A stretch of DNA of 64,000 nt from Tardiphaga sp051811025 (GTDB taxonomy: Bacteria > Pseudomonadota > Alphaproteobacteria > Rhizobiales > Xanthobacteraceae), in assembly GCF_051811025.1 (NCBI RefSeq), contig NZ_JBPWQE010000001.1:5456001-5520000 (forward strand), given 5' to 3'. Within the stretch, counting starts at the first letter, position 1; each line of letters starts with the position of its first letter. A program made the position numbers and the translations under genes. Shown here one piece after another: positions 32,319 to 40,368 of this stretch. The notes under the pieces are model-generated. The model saw only the letters and a program-made list of their open reading frames with translations. It did not search any database and was not told the DNA's origin.

Positions 32319-33652
32319 CCACGATCCTGAAGAGCCTGCCCAAAGGAAAAAACGTCGGCATCGCGTTCTCCGGCGGGCTGGACACGTCAGCCGCGCTGCT
32401 GTGGATGAAGCAGAAGGGCGCCAAAGTCTTCGCCTATACCGCAAATCTCGGCCAACCCGACGAGGCCGACTACGACGAGATCCCGCGCAAGGCCATGGAG
32501 TTCGGCGCCGAGAAGGCCCGCCTCGTCGATTGCCGCGCGCAACTGGTCCATGAAGGCATCGCCGCCATTCAAGCTGGCGCCTTCCATGTCTCGACCGGCG
32601 GCATCGCCTATTTCAACACCACGCCCCTCGGACGCGCCGTCACCGGCACGATGCTGGTCTCGGCCATGAAGGAAGACGGCGTCAACATCTGGGGCGACGG
32701 CTCGACCTATAAGGGCAACGATATCGAGCGGTTCTACCGCTACGGCCTGCTGACCAATCCAGACCTGAAGATCTACAAGCCCTGGCTCGACGATCAGTTC
32801 ATCGACGAACTCGGCGGCCGCGCAGAAATGTCGGCATTCATGACGGCCCACGGCTTCGCCTACAAGATGTCAGCCGAGAAGGCGTATTCGACCGACAGCA
32901 ATCTGCTCGGCGCCACCCACGAGGCCAAGGATCTCGAACACCTCGATAGCGGCATCAAGATCGTCAATCCGATCATGGGCGTGCCGTTCTGGCGCGACGA
33001 CTGCGCCGTCAAGGCCGAGAAGGTCGTGGTGCGGTTCGTCGACGGCCAGCCCGTTGCACTGAATGGTCAGACCTTCACTGACGCTGTCGCGCTGTTCCTC
33101 GAAGCCAATGTCATCGGCGGTCGCCACGGCCTCGGCATGAGCGACCAGATCGAGAACCGCATCATCGAAGCGAAGAGCCGCGGCATCTATGAAGCGCCCG
33201 GCATGGCGCTGCTGCACATCGCCTATGAGCGTCTCGTGACCGGCATCCACAACGAGGACACCATCGAGCAGTACCGCATGAGCGGCATGAAGCTCGGCCG
33301 GCTGCTCTATCAGGGCCGCTGGTTCGACTCGCAGGCCCTGATGCTGCGCGAGACCGCACAGCGCTGGGTGGCCCGCGCCATCACCGGCGAAGTAACGCTC
33401 GAACTGCGCCGCGGCAATGACTACTCGATCCTGAACACCGAGAGCCCCAACCTGACCTACGCGCCGGAGCGGCTGAGCATGGAGAAGGTCGAGGACGCGC
33501 CGTTCACGCCGGCAGACCGGATCGGCCAGCTCACCATGCGCAATCTCGACATCACCGATACCCGCGCGAAGCTGGATCTCTACGCGAAAACGGGCCTGTT
33601 GAGCGCCGGCGAAGGCTCGAACATTCCAAAGCTGGGTAGCGACAAGGATTAA
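32315..33652 (+). CDS. argG: argininosuccinate synthase (long form)
   Basis: A 445-residue cytoplasmic enzyme that joins citrulline and aspartate with ATP to make argininosuccinate in arginine synthesis. The ATP pyrophosphatase motif AFSGGLDTSAAL is at about 18-29. The length and features such as IWGDGSTYKGNDIERFYRYG, STDSNLLGATHEAKDLEHL and GRHGLGMSDQIENRIIEAKSRGIYEAPGM match the longer type found in E. coli and many proteobacteria. It shares four bases with the PAP2 gene before it, an odd coupling between an envelope and a biosynthetic gene. A palindromic repeat follows the stop. Confidence 0.97.
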   Translation: MTTILKSLPKGKNVGIAFSGGLDTSAALLWMKQKGAKVFAYTANLGQPDEADYDEIPRKAMEFGAEKARLVDCRAQLVHEGIAAIQAGAFHVSTGGIAYFNTTPLGRAVTGTMLVSAMKEDGVNIWGDGSTYKGNDIERFYRYGLLTNPDLKIYKPWLDDQFIDELGGRAEMSAFMTAHGFAYKMSAEKAYSTDSNLLGATHEAKDLEHLDSGIKIVNPIMGVPFWRDDCAVKAEKVVVRFVDGQPVALNGQTFTDAVALFLEANVIGGRHGLGMSDQIENRIIEAKSRGIYEAPGMALLHIAYERLVTGIHNEDTIEQYRMSGMKLGRLLYQGRWFDSQALMLRETAQRWVARAITGEVTLELRRGNDYSILNTESPNLTYAPERLSMEKVEDAPFTPADRIGQLTMRNLDITDTRAKLDLYAKTGLLSAGEGSNIPKLGSDKD

Positions 33653-33664
33653 GCCACGCAATCG

Positions 33665-33700
33665 CGTAGCCCGGATGAGCAAAGCGACATCCGGGCTACG
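33665..33700. repeat. GTAGCCCGGAT palindromic repeat (REP-like)
   Basis: CGTAGCCCGGAT (33665-33676) and ATCCGGGCTACG (33689-33700) form a perfect 12-base stem around a 12-base loop (GAGCAAAGCGAC). This exact type of sequence is a frequent intergenic repeat in Bradyrhizobium and Rhodopseudomonas genomes as I recall. It lies between convergent argG and the O-methyltransferase gene and may also act as a terminator. Confidence 0.8.
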
Positions 33701-33721
33701 GACTACGTTTTCATGCCATCG

Positions 33722-34384
33722 CTACATCTTCATCGACAGCTCGACGTCATCGCCGAACGAGACCGACAGGTAACCGTTCGCGGGATTGCGGACATAAGCG
33801 AGATAGTCGGGGCTGTAATCCGCATTGTCAGCGATAGCAAAAGCACCGGGCTTGAGGCGGCTTTCGACGATCGCAAGCACCTCCGGATAAAGCGCCTTGG
33901 CGCCATCGAGCAGCAGCAGATCGATCGTATCGGGCAGATCGGTACGCAGCGTCTGCAACGCGTCGCCTTCACGGAATTCAACCAGATCGATCAGGCCGCC
34001 TTCGGCGAGATTCTGCCGCGCGATGACGATCTTCGAGGGCTCGAATTCGCTCGTGATCAACCGGCCTCCGCCGTTGTCGTGGAGCGCCGCCGCCATATGC
34101 AGCGTCGAAATCCCGAATGACGTGCCGAATTCGACGATTGATCGCGCACTGGTCGATCGCGCCAGCATGTAAAGCAGCGCACCAGTCGCGCGCGACACGG
34201 CGAGCGGGACATCCCTGAACCGGCTGTAGAGATCGACATAGTCGGTCTTGCTCTGCATCATCCCCTGCCGATCGTTCTCAGACAGGTCGGCGACGGCCTG
34301 GCTGGTGCGGGACCGTGCGGCATCTGCTTCTTCAAACAGACGCTTGAGAAGGGGGCCGACGGGATCCGTCGTGAGTGTGATCAT
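33722..34384 (-). CDS. class I SAM-dependent O-methyltransferase (family 3)
   Basis: A 220-residue methyltransferase resembling the catechol/caffeoyl-CoA O-methyltransferase family. SAM motif I is SIVEFGTSFGISTLHMA, the acidic residue binding ribose is in LITSEFEP, and the metal-binding Asp is in LLLLDGAK with a later ADNADYS. The N-terminal KTDYVDLYSRFRDVPLAVSRATGALLYML fits the family. I start at the ATG at 34384. It is divergent from the TetR gene (90 bases between them), which contains a palindromic site, so the regulator probably controls this gene. The acceptor is unknown; an exogenous phenol or a small signalling compound is possible. Confidence 0.87.
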   Translation of the reverse strand: MITLTTDPVGPLLKRLFEEADAARSRTSQAVADLSENDRQGMMQSKTDYVDLYSRFRDVPLAVSRATGALLYMLARSTSARSIVEFGTSFGISTLHMAAALHDNGGGRLITSEFEPSKIVIARQNLAEGGLIDLVEFREGDALQTLRTDLPDTIDLLLLDGAKALYPEVLAIVESRLKPGAFAIADNADYSPDYLAYVRNPANGYLSVSFGDDVELSMKM

Positions 34385-34430
34385 GATATTTCCTGCAAAA
34401 AAGACGCTTGATTGCGCCCCTCTGAAAATA

Positions 34431-34444
34431 CGAATATTTATTCG
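34431..34444. promoter_or_regulatory. palindromic operator candidate for the TetR regulator
   Basis: CGAATATTTATTCG is a perfect inverted repeat (CGAATA, two bases, TATTCG) in the 90-base region between the methyltransferase and the TetR gene. Further matching pairs lie one step outside. Location, symmetry and AT-rich context fit an autoregulated TetR operator that also covers the methyltransferase promoter. Confidence 0.6.
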
Positions 34445-34474
34445 CATTCGCTAATCGCATTGCGGAGACGGTAA

Positions 34475-35113
34475 ATGGCACGTCGCACAAGCCCTTCGAT
34501 TCATTCGAGAAAACAGCCACAACAGGCACGCTCGGAAGAGCTGGTCAGCGCCATTCTCGAGGCTGCTATTCAGGTTTTGGCGAAAGAGGGATTTCACCGC
34601 TTCACCACCGCGCGCGTGGCCGAGAAGGCCGGTGTCAGCGTCGGATCGCTCTATCAATACTTCCCGAACAAGGCGTCGATCCTGTTTCGCTTGCAGAGCG
34701 ACGAATGGCGCGACACCAACAACATGCTCCACCAGATTCTGGAGGATGAAAGTGCATCGCCATCTACGCGTCTGCGCAAACTGGTCCATGCCTTCATCAA
34801 ATCGGAATGCGACGAGGCCGATATTCGCCATGCGCTCGATGGCGCTGCGCCGCTCTATCGGGATGCTCCGGAATCCCGCAAGGCCAAGGCGGCAGGACGA
34901 CGCACATTCGCGACCTTCATCGCGCATGCACTGCCAGCGGCGACTGAGGAAAGGAGATCACTCGTCGTCGATGTCATCACCTCGACCTTGAGCGGAGTAG
35001 GAAAGGACTTTTCCATGCGCCCGCGATCGACGGCCGAGATCGAGCTTTTTGCAGAAGGCCTAGCGGACATGCTCTGCAGTTACCTGGAAGGTTCCGGGAG
35101 AAATGAAACCTAG
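34475..35113 (+). CDS. TetR/AcrR-family transcriptional regulator
   Basis: A 212-residue repressor-type protein. The DNA-binding helix-turn-helix is at about 44-63 (TTARVAEKAGVSVGSLYQYFPNKASIL), preceded by the usual first helix ILEAAIQVLAKEGF. The C-terminal ligand and dimer domain (80-205) shows no family-specific motif that I can use to name a ligand. Its position opposite the O-methyltransferase and the palindrome between them suggest it represses both genes until an inducer, perhaps the methyltransferase substrate, binds. Confidence 0.93.
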   Translation: MARRTSPSIHSRKQPQQARSEELVSAILEAAIQVLAKEGFHRFTTARVAEKAGVSVGSLYQYFPNKASILFRLQSDEWRDTNNMLHQILEDESASPSTRLRKLVHAFIKSECDEADIRHALDGAAPLYRDAPESRKAKAAGRRTFATFIAHALPAATEERRSLVVDVITSTLSGVGKDFSMRPRSTAEIELFAEGLADMLCSYLEGSGRNET

Positions 35114-35145
35114 CGCCTCGGACTGCCGTTGCGTGATCGCAACGC

Positions 35146-35174
35146 ATGTCACCCGTTAGTCATCCAACTGTCGT
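35146..35174 (+). promoter_or_regulatory. tandem Pho box before the alkaline phosphatase gene
   Basis: Three half-sites follow each other at exact 11-base steps: ATGTCAC (35146-35152), TAGTCAT (35157-35163) and CTGTCGT (35168-35174). Each keeps the GTC core of the PhoB half-site CTGTCAT, and the last differs from it at a single base. They end 48 bases before the ATG at 35223. This is a strong candidate for PhoB binding and phosphate-starvation induction. Confidence 0.7.
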
Positions 35175-35222
35175 AATGGAGACCGCGCCCCTAAGCTGGG
35201 CGCTTCAGGGGATATCCGTGTC

Positions 35223-36977
35223 ATGTCGAGAACCTTTATTGCGGCCGCCGCGATGCTGCTACTGACGAGCACATCGCTGCCAGCACAAACCATCTATCCG
35301 ATCGACCGCGCAGAGATCCTGGCGGGCTCGAAATTCGACTTCAAGGTCGAACTGCCCGAGAAGATCGCAGCCGCCGACATCAAGGTCACGATCAACGGCG
35401 CCGACCAGAGCGCGGCGCTCGGCAAGACAGCTGACTATATCGAGCGCGAGGATGGCAAGGACCAGTCAGCGCTACTGTTGCGCGACGTCACGCTGGACAA
35501 GCCCGGCACCTACAAGATCGACGTCACGGCCGGCGCGCTCACCAGGTCGGTGACGTGGAACGTTTATGACACCGGCGCGCGCAAGGCGAAGAACGTCATC
35601 CTGTTCATCGGCGACGGCATGTCGCTGTCGCACCGCGTCGCCGCGCGAATCCTGTCCAAGGGAATCAGCGAGGGCAAGAGCAGCGGCAAGCTCGCCATGG
35701 ATGACATGCCGCATATGGCGCTGGTCGGCACTGCCGGCACCGATTCGATCATCACGGACTCGGCGAATTCCGCGAGCGCCTACACCACCGGGCACAAGTC
35801 GGCGACCAATGCGCTCGGCGTCTATGCGGACCGTACTCGCGATGTGTTCGACGATCCGCGCGTCGAGACGATCACCAGCCTCGTCAAACGCAAGCTCGAC
35901 CTCGCCGTCGGCATCGTCACCAATACCGAGATCGAAGACGCAACGCCGGCCTCGATGGTCGCGCATACCCGCCGCCGCGCTGCCTATGACGAAATCGTCG
36001 CGCAGATGTTCGCGGCAAAGCCCGATGTCATCCTCGGCGGCGGCGCGGCGAACTTCCTGCCTCAAGCGGCCGAGACCTCGAAGCGCCGCGACGATGCGGA
36101 CTACATCGCGAAGTTCAAGGATGCCGGCTATCCCTATGTGAAGACCGCCGGCGAGATGAAGGCAATCGCCGACAAGCCCGACACGACCAAGCTGCTCGGC
36201 CTGTTCACGCCCGGCAATATGGACGGCGTGCTCGACCGCAAATTCCTCAAGGGCGGCGGCGTCAGGAAATATCCGGAGCAACCCGATCTGACCGAACAGG
36301 TGCAGGCCGCGCTCAATGTGCTGTCGCGCAACGACAAGGGATTTGTCCTGATGGTCGAGTCCGGCTTGATCGACAAGTATGCGCATCTGCTCGACATGGA
36401 CCGCGCCGTCTACGAGGTCATCATGCTCGACAATGCCGTGAAGTTGGCTCGCGACTGGGCCGCCAAGCGCGGCGACGATACGCTGATCCTCGTCGTCTCC
36501 GACCACAGCCATCCCAACAGCCTGGTCGGCACCATCAATGACGACATGAGCAAGGAGTCGAACCTGCCACTCCGCGAGCGGATCGGCGTCTATGACAAGG
36601 CCGGCTTCCCGAATTATCCGGCGCCGGATGCAGAAGGCTATCCATCGCGCATCGATGTCAGCCGGCGGCTTGCGATCATGTCGGCCAGCCTGCCCGACCA
36701 CTATGAGACGCTGCGGCCGAAGCTCGACGGCCCGAACGATCCCACCGAGAAGGGCGAGGAACCCGGCACCTTCAAGGCCAACGAGAAATACAAGAATGCG
36801 CCCGGCAGCATGCTGCGGCTCGGCAACCTGCCGGCCATGATGGGCGCCAGCGTGCATTCCGGCGAGGACGTCATCCTCACCGCCACCGGCCCCGGCAGCG
36901 ACCGCGTGAAGGGCGCGATGGACAATACGGAAGTGTTTCGCGTGATGGTGGATGCGTTGGGATTGGCGGCGAAGTAG
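35223..36977 (+). CDS. alkaline phosphatase (PhoA superfamily), secreted
   Basis: A 584-residue periplasmic phosphatase. A Sec signal covers about 1-20 (SRTFIAAAAMLLLTSTSLPAQ). Residues 25-110 form a beta-rich domain before the catalytic part, an addition not found in E. coli PhoA. The core shows the metal-binding Asp131 in FIGDGMS, the nucleophile Ser180 in TDSANSASAYTTGHKS, and the later zinc-ligand regions VESGLIDKYAHLLD and VVSDHSHPNS. ADDED N-terminal domain plus length resemble the larger PhoA-like or PhoK-like enzymes. The tandem Pho box upstream suggests induction by low phosphate. Confidence 0.93.
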   Translation: MSRTFIAAAAMLLLTSTSLPAQTIYPIDRAEILAGSKFDFKVELPEKIAAADIKVTINGADQSAALGKTADYIEREDGKDQSALLLRDVTLDKPGTYKIDVTAGALTRSVTWNVYDTGARKAKNVILFIGDGMSLSHRVAARILSKGISEGKSSGKLAMDDMPHMALVGTAGTDSIITDSANSASAYTTGHKSATNALGVYADRTRDVFDDPRVETITSLVKRKLDLAVGIVTNTEIEDATPASMVAHTRRRAAYDEIVAQMFAAKPDVILGGGAANFLPQAAETSKRRDDADYIAKFKDAGYPYVKTAGEMKAIADKPDTTKLLGLFTPGNMDGVLDRKFLKGGGVRKYPEQPDLTEQVQAALNVLSRNDKGFVLMVESGLIDKYAHLLDMDRAVYEVIMLDNAVKLARDWAAKRGDDTLILVVSDHSHPNSLVGTINDDMSKESNLPLRERIGVYDKAGFPNYPAPDAEGYPSRIDVSRRLAIMSASLPDHYETLRPKLDGPNDPTEKGEEPGTFKANEKYKNAPGSMLRLGNLPAMMGASVHSGEDVILTATGPGSDRVKGAMDNTEVFRVMVDALGLAAK

Positions 36978-36995
36978 CAGCGGAGCTCCGCTTAT

Positions 36996-37170
36996 CCCTC
37001 CCCCTAGCGTGGCGTAGCCACGCTAGGGGGAGGGTGGCACGACTGCGAGCGTTCAGCGAGCATCGTGACGGGTGGGGTGTTGCCACACACTCCGTCCTTC
37101 CGTGGGAGAGACCCCACCCCGGCCTATCGGCCGACCCTCCCCGCTGCGCGGCTTCGCCGCTTGGGGGAGG
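36996..37170. repeat. compound inverted-repeat element with 18-base perfect stem
   Basis: CCCTCCCCCTAGCGTGGC (36996-37013) pairs perfectly with 37017-37034 around a three-base loop. Further on, GGGTGGGGT is answered by ACCCCACCC, and a second hairpin with arms CCCTCCCC and GGGGGAGGG encloses a GC-rich core. It lies in the 277-base gap between convergent genes and has the look of a dispersed intergenic element of this bacterial group. It may fold the 3' end of the phosphatase mRNA. Confidence 0.75.
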
Positions 37171-37209
37171 GAGACCGCAACGACAGCGCTTCAACAATCA
37201 ACGAAAACA

Positions 37210-37239
37210 AAAGTGGCCGGGATTGCTCCCGGCCACTTT
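37210..37239. terminator. strong bidirectional hairpin terminator
   Basis: AAAGTGGCCGGGA and TCCCGGCCACTTT form a perfect 13-base stem with a four-base loop. On the minus strand it ends with a T tract directly after the OmpA-family gene (15 bases beyond the stop). It can also stop transcripts coming from the phosphatase. Confidence 0.9.
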
Positions 37240-37254
37240 CATTTTCTACTCGCC

Positions 37255-39261
37255 TCAGCGACGCGGCGGTGCCGTGCCCGGAGGCGGCGGGGGCAGCGAC
37301 GCCTGACCGCCGTTCAACAGCGGCGTGATGTTGCGGATCGTGACGCGGCGGTTCTGGCGCTCCGGGCCGTCGGTCTGGATCTTCAGATACTGCTCGCCAT
37401 ACCCCTGCGACGTCAGGTTTTCCGCCGGCACCTGGAATTGCTGGGTGAGCAATTCAGCCGCCGACTGCGCGCGGCGATCCGACAGCGACAGATTGTCGAC
37501 GTCCGATCCGACCGCATCGGTGTGCCCCTCGATGAGGAACACCGCACGCGGGTTGCGCGAGATTGCCCGGTTCAGACCATCTGCGATCACCTGCAGCTTC
37601 GAGGCCTGGTCCGGCGGGATGTCCCACGAGCCTAGCTCGAAGTTGATCGAGTCCAGATCGATCGACGGCATGCGCTGGCGCACCATCGGGCTGTAGCGGA
37701 TTTCATCCAGCGTATAGCGGCGCTCGATGCGATCTACCGGAGGCGCAATCAGCGTATCGTAGACGAGATCGGGCGAGGCCTGATCGTAATCGACGATATA
37801 GCGGTTCTGCGGAATCCGGATCATCGGCGGCGGCAGATCGACATAGAAGCCGAGACCACCCGGACCGCCGGGGCCACGCGGACCGCGGAACGAGTTATCG
37901 ATGATGATGATCTCGCGTCCCTCCCGATCCCTGCGGATACGTCGCAGCAGCTGACCGTCGCGGCCAACCACCGTGATGATCTGCGAACCGTCGGGACGGA
38001 TCACGATGGTCCGGTCCTCACCGCCGACCCGATCCGTACGGATGTCACGCGCGCCGTAGCGGAAGCGATCGACTTCGTTGTGGCGGATGAACGACTGACC
38101 GCTCGGATCCTGCACGATGATGCGCCCAGGTTCGGTGATGATCGTGCGACCACCTTCCTGGCGCTCGCTGCGCTGGCCGCGGAAATCGCCCATGTTGCGC
38201 GGGCCCTGGGGGGCAGCGCCCGGTGCGATCGGCGTCAGCGCTGCTGCTGGCGGCGGCGCCTGAGGGATCGGCGCCGTCACCGTTGGTGCGGGCGGCTGCA
38301 CGACCTTGATGTTGCCACCACCGGGCGCGACCACGACAGGTGCAGCAGTGCTCGTGGGCGGGGCAGCGGCGGGTGCCGCAGCGTTCGGCGGCGTGCCGGG
38401 TGCACCGGGCGCGCCTGCGCCCGGGCCACCGGGAGGACCACCACGACGACCATCCGGACCACGTCCGTCAGGACCACGCCCATCAGGGCCACCGGGGCGA
38501 CCTGACGGAGGCGCACCCGCAGCGGGCGGTGTACCAGGCGCAGCCGGAGCTACCGAAGGCGCCGGTGCTGCAGCAGGAGGCGTTGCCGCAGGGGGAGTCG
38601 CAGCCGCTGGCGGCGTTGCCGGTGTTGGAGCCGGTGTCGGCGCAGCAGCAGGCGCTGGCCGCGCGGCAGGCGGTGTCACCGGGGCTGCAGCTGGCGGTGT
38701 TGCGGGCGGCGTAGGACGTGCGCCGGCCGGCGGCGTTGCACCCGGCTCACGGCGCTCAGGACGTCCTTCGCCAGGCTCGCGACGTTCGGGACGCACAGCG
38801 GGCGGCGTTGGCGCTGAAGGAGCTACAGGCGCAGCAGTGGGCGCTGGAGGTGCGGCGCGCGGGGCCGGAGGCGCGACGGGAGCCGGCGGTGGAGCTGGGC
38901 GCGGCGGCGGAGCGGCCGCAGGTGGCGGGGGTGGCGGCGGTGCCGGGCGCGGAGGTGCAGCCGCAGGCGGCGGCGCAGCAGGAGGTGCCGGAGGCGCGGG
39001 ACGCGCAGCAGGGGGAGCCGGTGGTGGTGGCGGTGGCGCCGCAGGGCGCGCGGCTGGCGGCGCAGCGGCAGGAGGCGCAGCAGCTGGCGGAGCCTTGGGT
39101 GGTGCCTTCGGGGGAGCCTTGGGCTCACCTTCAGGCGCAGCAGGTGCGGCCTGCGCGAGCACGATCGGCGCGTCGACACTCGACGCATAAGCAGCGGTCG
39201 CTGCGATATGCGCAACGCCGAGCGTCGTCGTGGCCAGCAATACGAGACGAAGTTTTGTCAT
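37255..39261 (-). CDS. OmpA-family outer-membrane protein with a very long Pro/Ala-rich region
   Basis: A 668-residue exported protein. The signal peptide is TKLRLVLLATTTLGVAHIAATAAYAS. Residues of about 30-365 are almost only Pro, Ala, Gly, Thr and Arg in short repeats (PPAAPP, PERREPG, GPDGRG). Next is a charged domain with alternating short strands (RNMGDFRGQRSERQEGGRTIITEPGRIIVQDPSGQ). The C-terminal OmpA/MotB domain (about 555-650) binds peptidoglycan: IEGHTDAVGSDVDNLSLSDRRAQSAAELL and GYGEQYLK. It lacks the eight-strand OmpA barrel. The extended region probably spans or protrudes through the envelope. The rich composition leaves a long Gly/Ala-rich open frame on the other strand that is an artefact. 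Confidence 0.9.
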   Translation of the reverse strand: MTKLRLVLLATTTLGVAHIAATAAYASSVDAPIVLAQAAPAAPEGEPKAPPKAPPKAPPAAAPPAAAPPAARPAAPPPPPPAPPAARPAPPAPPAAPPPAAAPPRPAPPPPPPPAAAPPPRPAPPPAPVAPPAPRAAPPAPTAAPVAPSAPTPPAVRPERREPGEGRPERREPGATPPAGARPTPPATPPAAAPVTPPAARPAPAAAPTPAPTPATPPAAATPPAATPPAAAPAPSVAPAAPGTPPAAGAPPSGRPGGPDGRGPDGRGPDGRRGGPPGGPGAGAPGAPGTPPNAAAPAAAPPTSTAAPVVVAPGGGNIKVVQPPAPTVTAPIPQAPPPAAALTPIAPGAAPQGPRNMGDFRGQRSERQEGGRTIITEPGRIIVQDPSGQSFIRHNEVDRFRYGARDIRTDRVGGEDRTIVIRPDGSQIITVVGRDGQLLRRIRRDREGREIIIIDNSFRGPRGPGGPGGLGFYVDLPPPMIRIPQNRYIVDYDQASPDLVYDTLIAPPVDRIERRYTLDEIRYSPMVRQRMPSIDLDSINFELGSWDIPPDQASKLQVIADGLNRAISRNPRAVFLIEGHTDAVGSDVDNLSLSDRRAQSAAELLTQQFQVPAENLTSQGYGEQYLKIQTDGPERQNRRVTIRNITPLLNGGQASLPPPPPGTAPPRR

Positions 39262-39464
39262 GATAGACCTTGGGCCCCCGGATAAGGATCTTCAACAAAC
39301 TGATTTTTGTCGGCCGAACAAATCGGCATATTGATCAACTGATATGCATTGGGCCGGAATGTGGCGACAGGCAAATGCAAATTCGTTTTTATTTTCGACA
39401 CGACAATGGCCCAAACGCGCTTTGTTCATTGCGCGTTCAGGCCATTGATCTGTAGTTCGCTACA

Positions 39465-39722
39465 TCACTGCCGCTGCATCATTGCAGGCGGCTGTTGACC
39501 CGGATTGATATCAGGATTCGGCAACGGCACTTCATCGGGCCTATCTCCCGGCAGCTCGTTCGGTCGCGACGGTTCGCCGGGGTCATGCACCGGTGGCGGC
39601 ACCTCGGGCTGCGGATAGCCCGGCGGGCTCTCCTGCGGCGGCTCGGCGGGCTGGCCGGGCTTGATCGGCGGATCCTCGACGGGATCGATGCCGGGTGAAC
39701 TCATCATCGACATTGGCATCAT
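39465..39722 (-). CDS. small proline-rich protein
   Basis: An 85-residue protein made mainly of Pro, Glu, Asp, Gly and Gln (IEDPP..PGQP-type repeats, PPQESPPGYPQPEVPPP). I recall similar short Pro-rich proteins annotated as hypothetical in Bradyrhizobium relatives. The start is uncertain: ATGs at 39722, 39719 and within the next few codons are all in frame, and the frame stays open up to 39788. No signal peptide or membrane segment is seen. Function unknown; the coding status is moderately supported by its ordered Pro repeats and by acidic residues. Confidence 0.55.
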   Translation of the reverse strand: MMPMSMMSSPGIDPVEDPPIKPGQPAEPPQESPPGYPQPEVPPPVHDPGEPSRPNELPGDRPDEVPLPNPDINPGQQPPAMMQRQ

Positions 39723-39944
39723 AGCTCTCTTCGCCATCAGGACGCTTAGCCCCACCGCATCGGCAGGACTCGCATCAAACCGTGCCATTGCCTTTCACGG
39801 CTCTGGTCAAGGCCAAGGACAACGGCACAACGTGCGCGATGTTCCGGGAGAGCAGAACGCCGCTTGGCAGTCGGGTTTGACAGCGGAACAGGAACCGCTC
39901 ATCAAGACGCAGTTTGGCCATACTATTTCACTTGGGGGATTTCG

Positions 39945-40331
39945 ATGCCGTTCGCCTATTGGAGCATTCTGATTGCTGCACTGCTGCCGCTGATCATTAT
40001 TGGCTATGCCAAAGCGGGGTCGCGCGACAACAGCGCACCGCGCGACAGCGCCGAGAACCTTTCAGGCGCCAAACGCCGCGCCTATGCCGCGCATCAGAAT
40101 GCCTTCGAAAGCTTCCCGTTCTATGCAGCCTCGGTCATCGCAGCGCTGAACTTCGGCGCGTCGGCGACGACCGTGAGCGTGCTGGCCGCGCTCTATCTCG
40201 CATTTCGAATCGCGCATGCGCTACTGTACATCGCGGATCAATCGTCGCTGCGCTCGGCTGCCTATGCGGGTGGGCTTTTCGCGAATATCGCGATCTTCCT
40301 GTCGCCGGCGCTGAAGATCAACTTCTTCTAA
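39945..40331 (+). CDS. MAPEG-family membrane protein
   Basis: A 128-residue protein with four predicted helices and the family motif: the loop after helix 1 (GYAKAGSRDNSAPRDSAENLSGAKRRAYAAHQNAFESFPFYAA) has the Arg/Ala/His-Gln-Asn-x-Phe-Glu pattern of MAPEG proteins, which in eukaryotes are glutathione-dependent enzymes of eicosanoid and drug metabolism. The ATG at 39945 has TTGGGGGA upstream; a frame open from 39864 is not used. The bacterial role is not known. It is convergent with the ABC gene 37 bases away. Confidence 0.9.
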   Translation: MPFAYWSILIAALLPLIIIGYAKAGSRDNSAPRDSAENLSGAKRRAYAAHQNAFESFPFYAASVIAALNFGASATTVSVLAALYLAFRIAHALLYIADQSSLRSAAYAGGLFANIAIFLSPALKINFF

Positions 40332-40368
40332 GTCGAAACACGCAGCAAGCGCCTCATAGCGCATGGTG

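Noticed and set aside
35472..36857. A 461-residue minus-strand frame opposite the PhoA-type gene
   Set aside because: Antisense to the catalytic core of the phosphatase; low-complexity His/Arg/Val content and no motif.
38306..39190. A Gly/Ala-rich 294-residue frame opposite the OmpA-family gene
   Set aside because: It only mirrors the Pro/Ala/Gly codons of the repeat region. It resembles a PE-PGRS protein by composition but has no independent start context.
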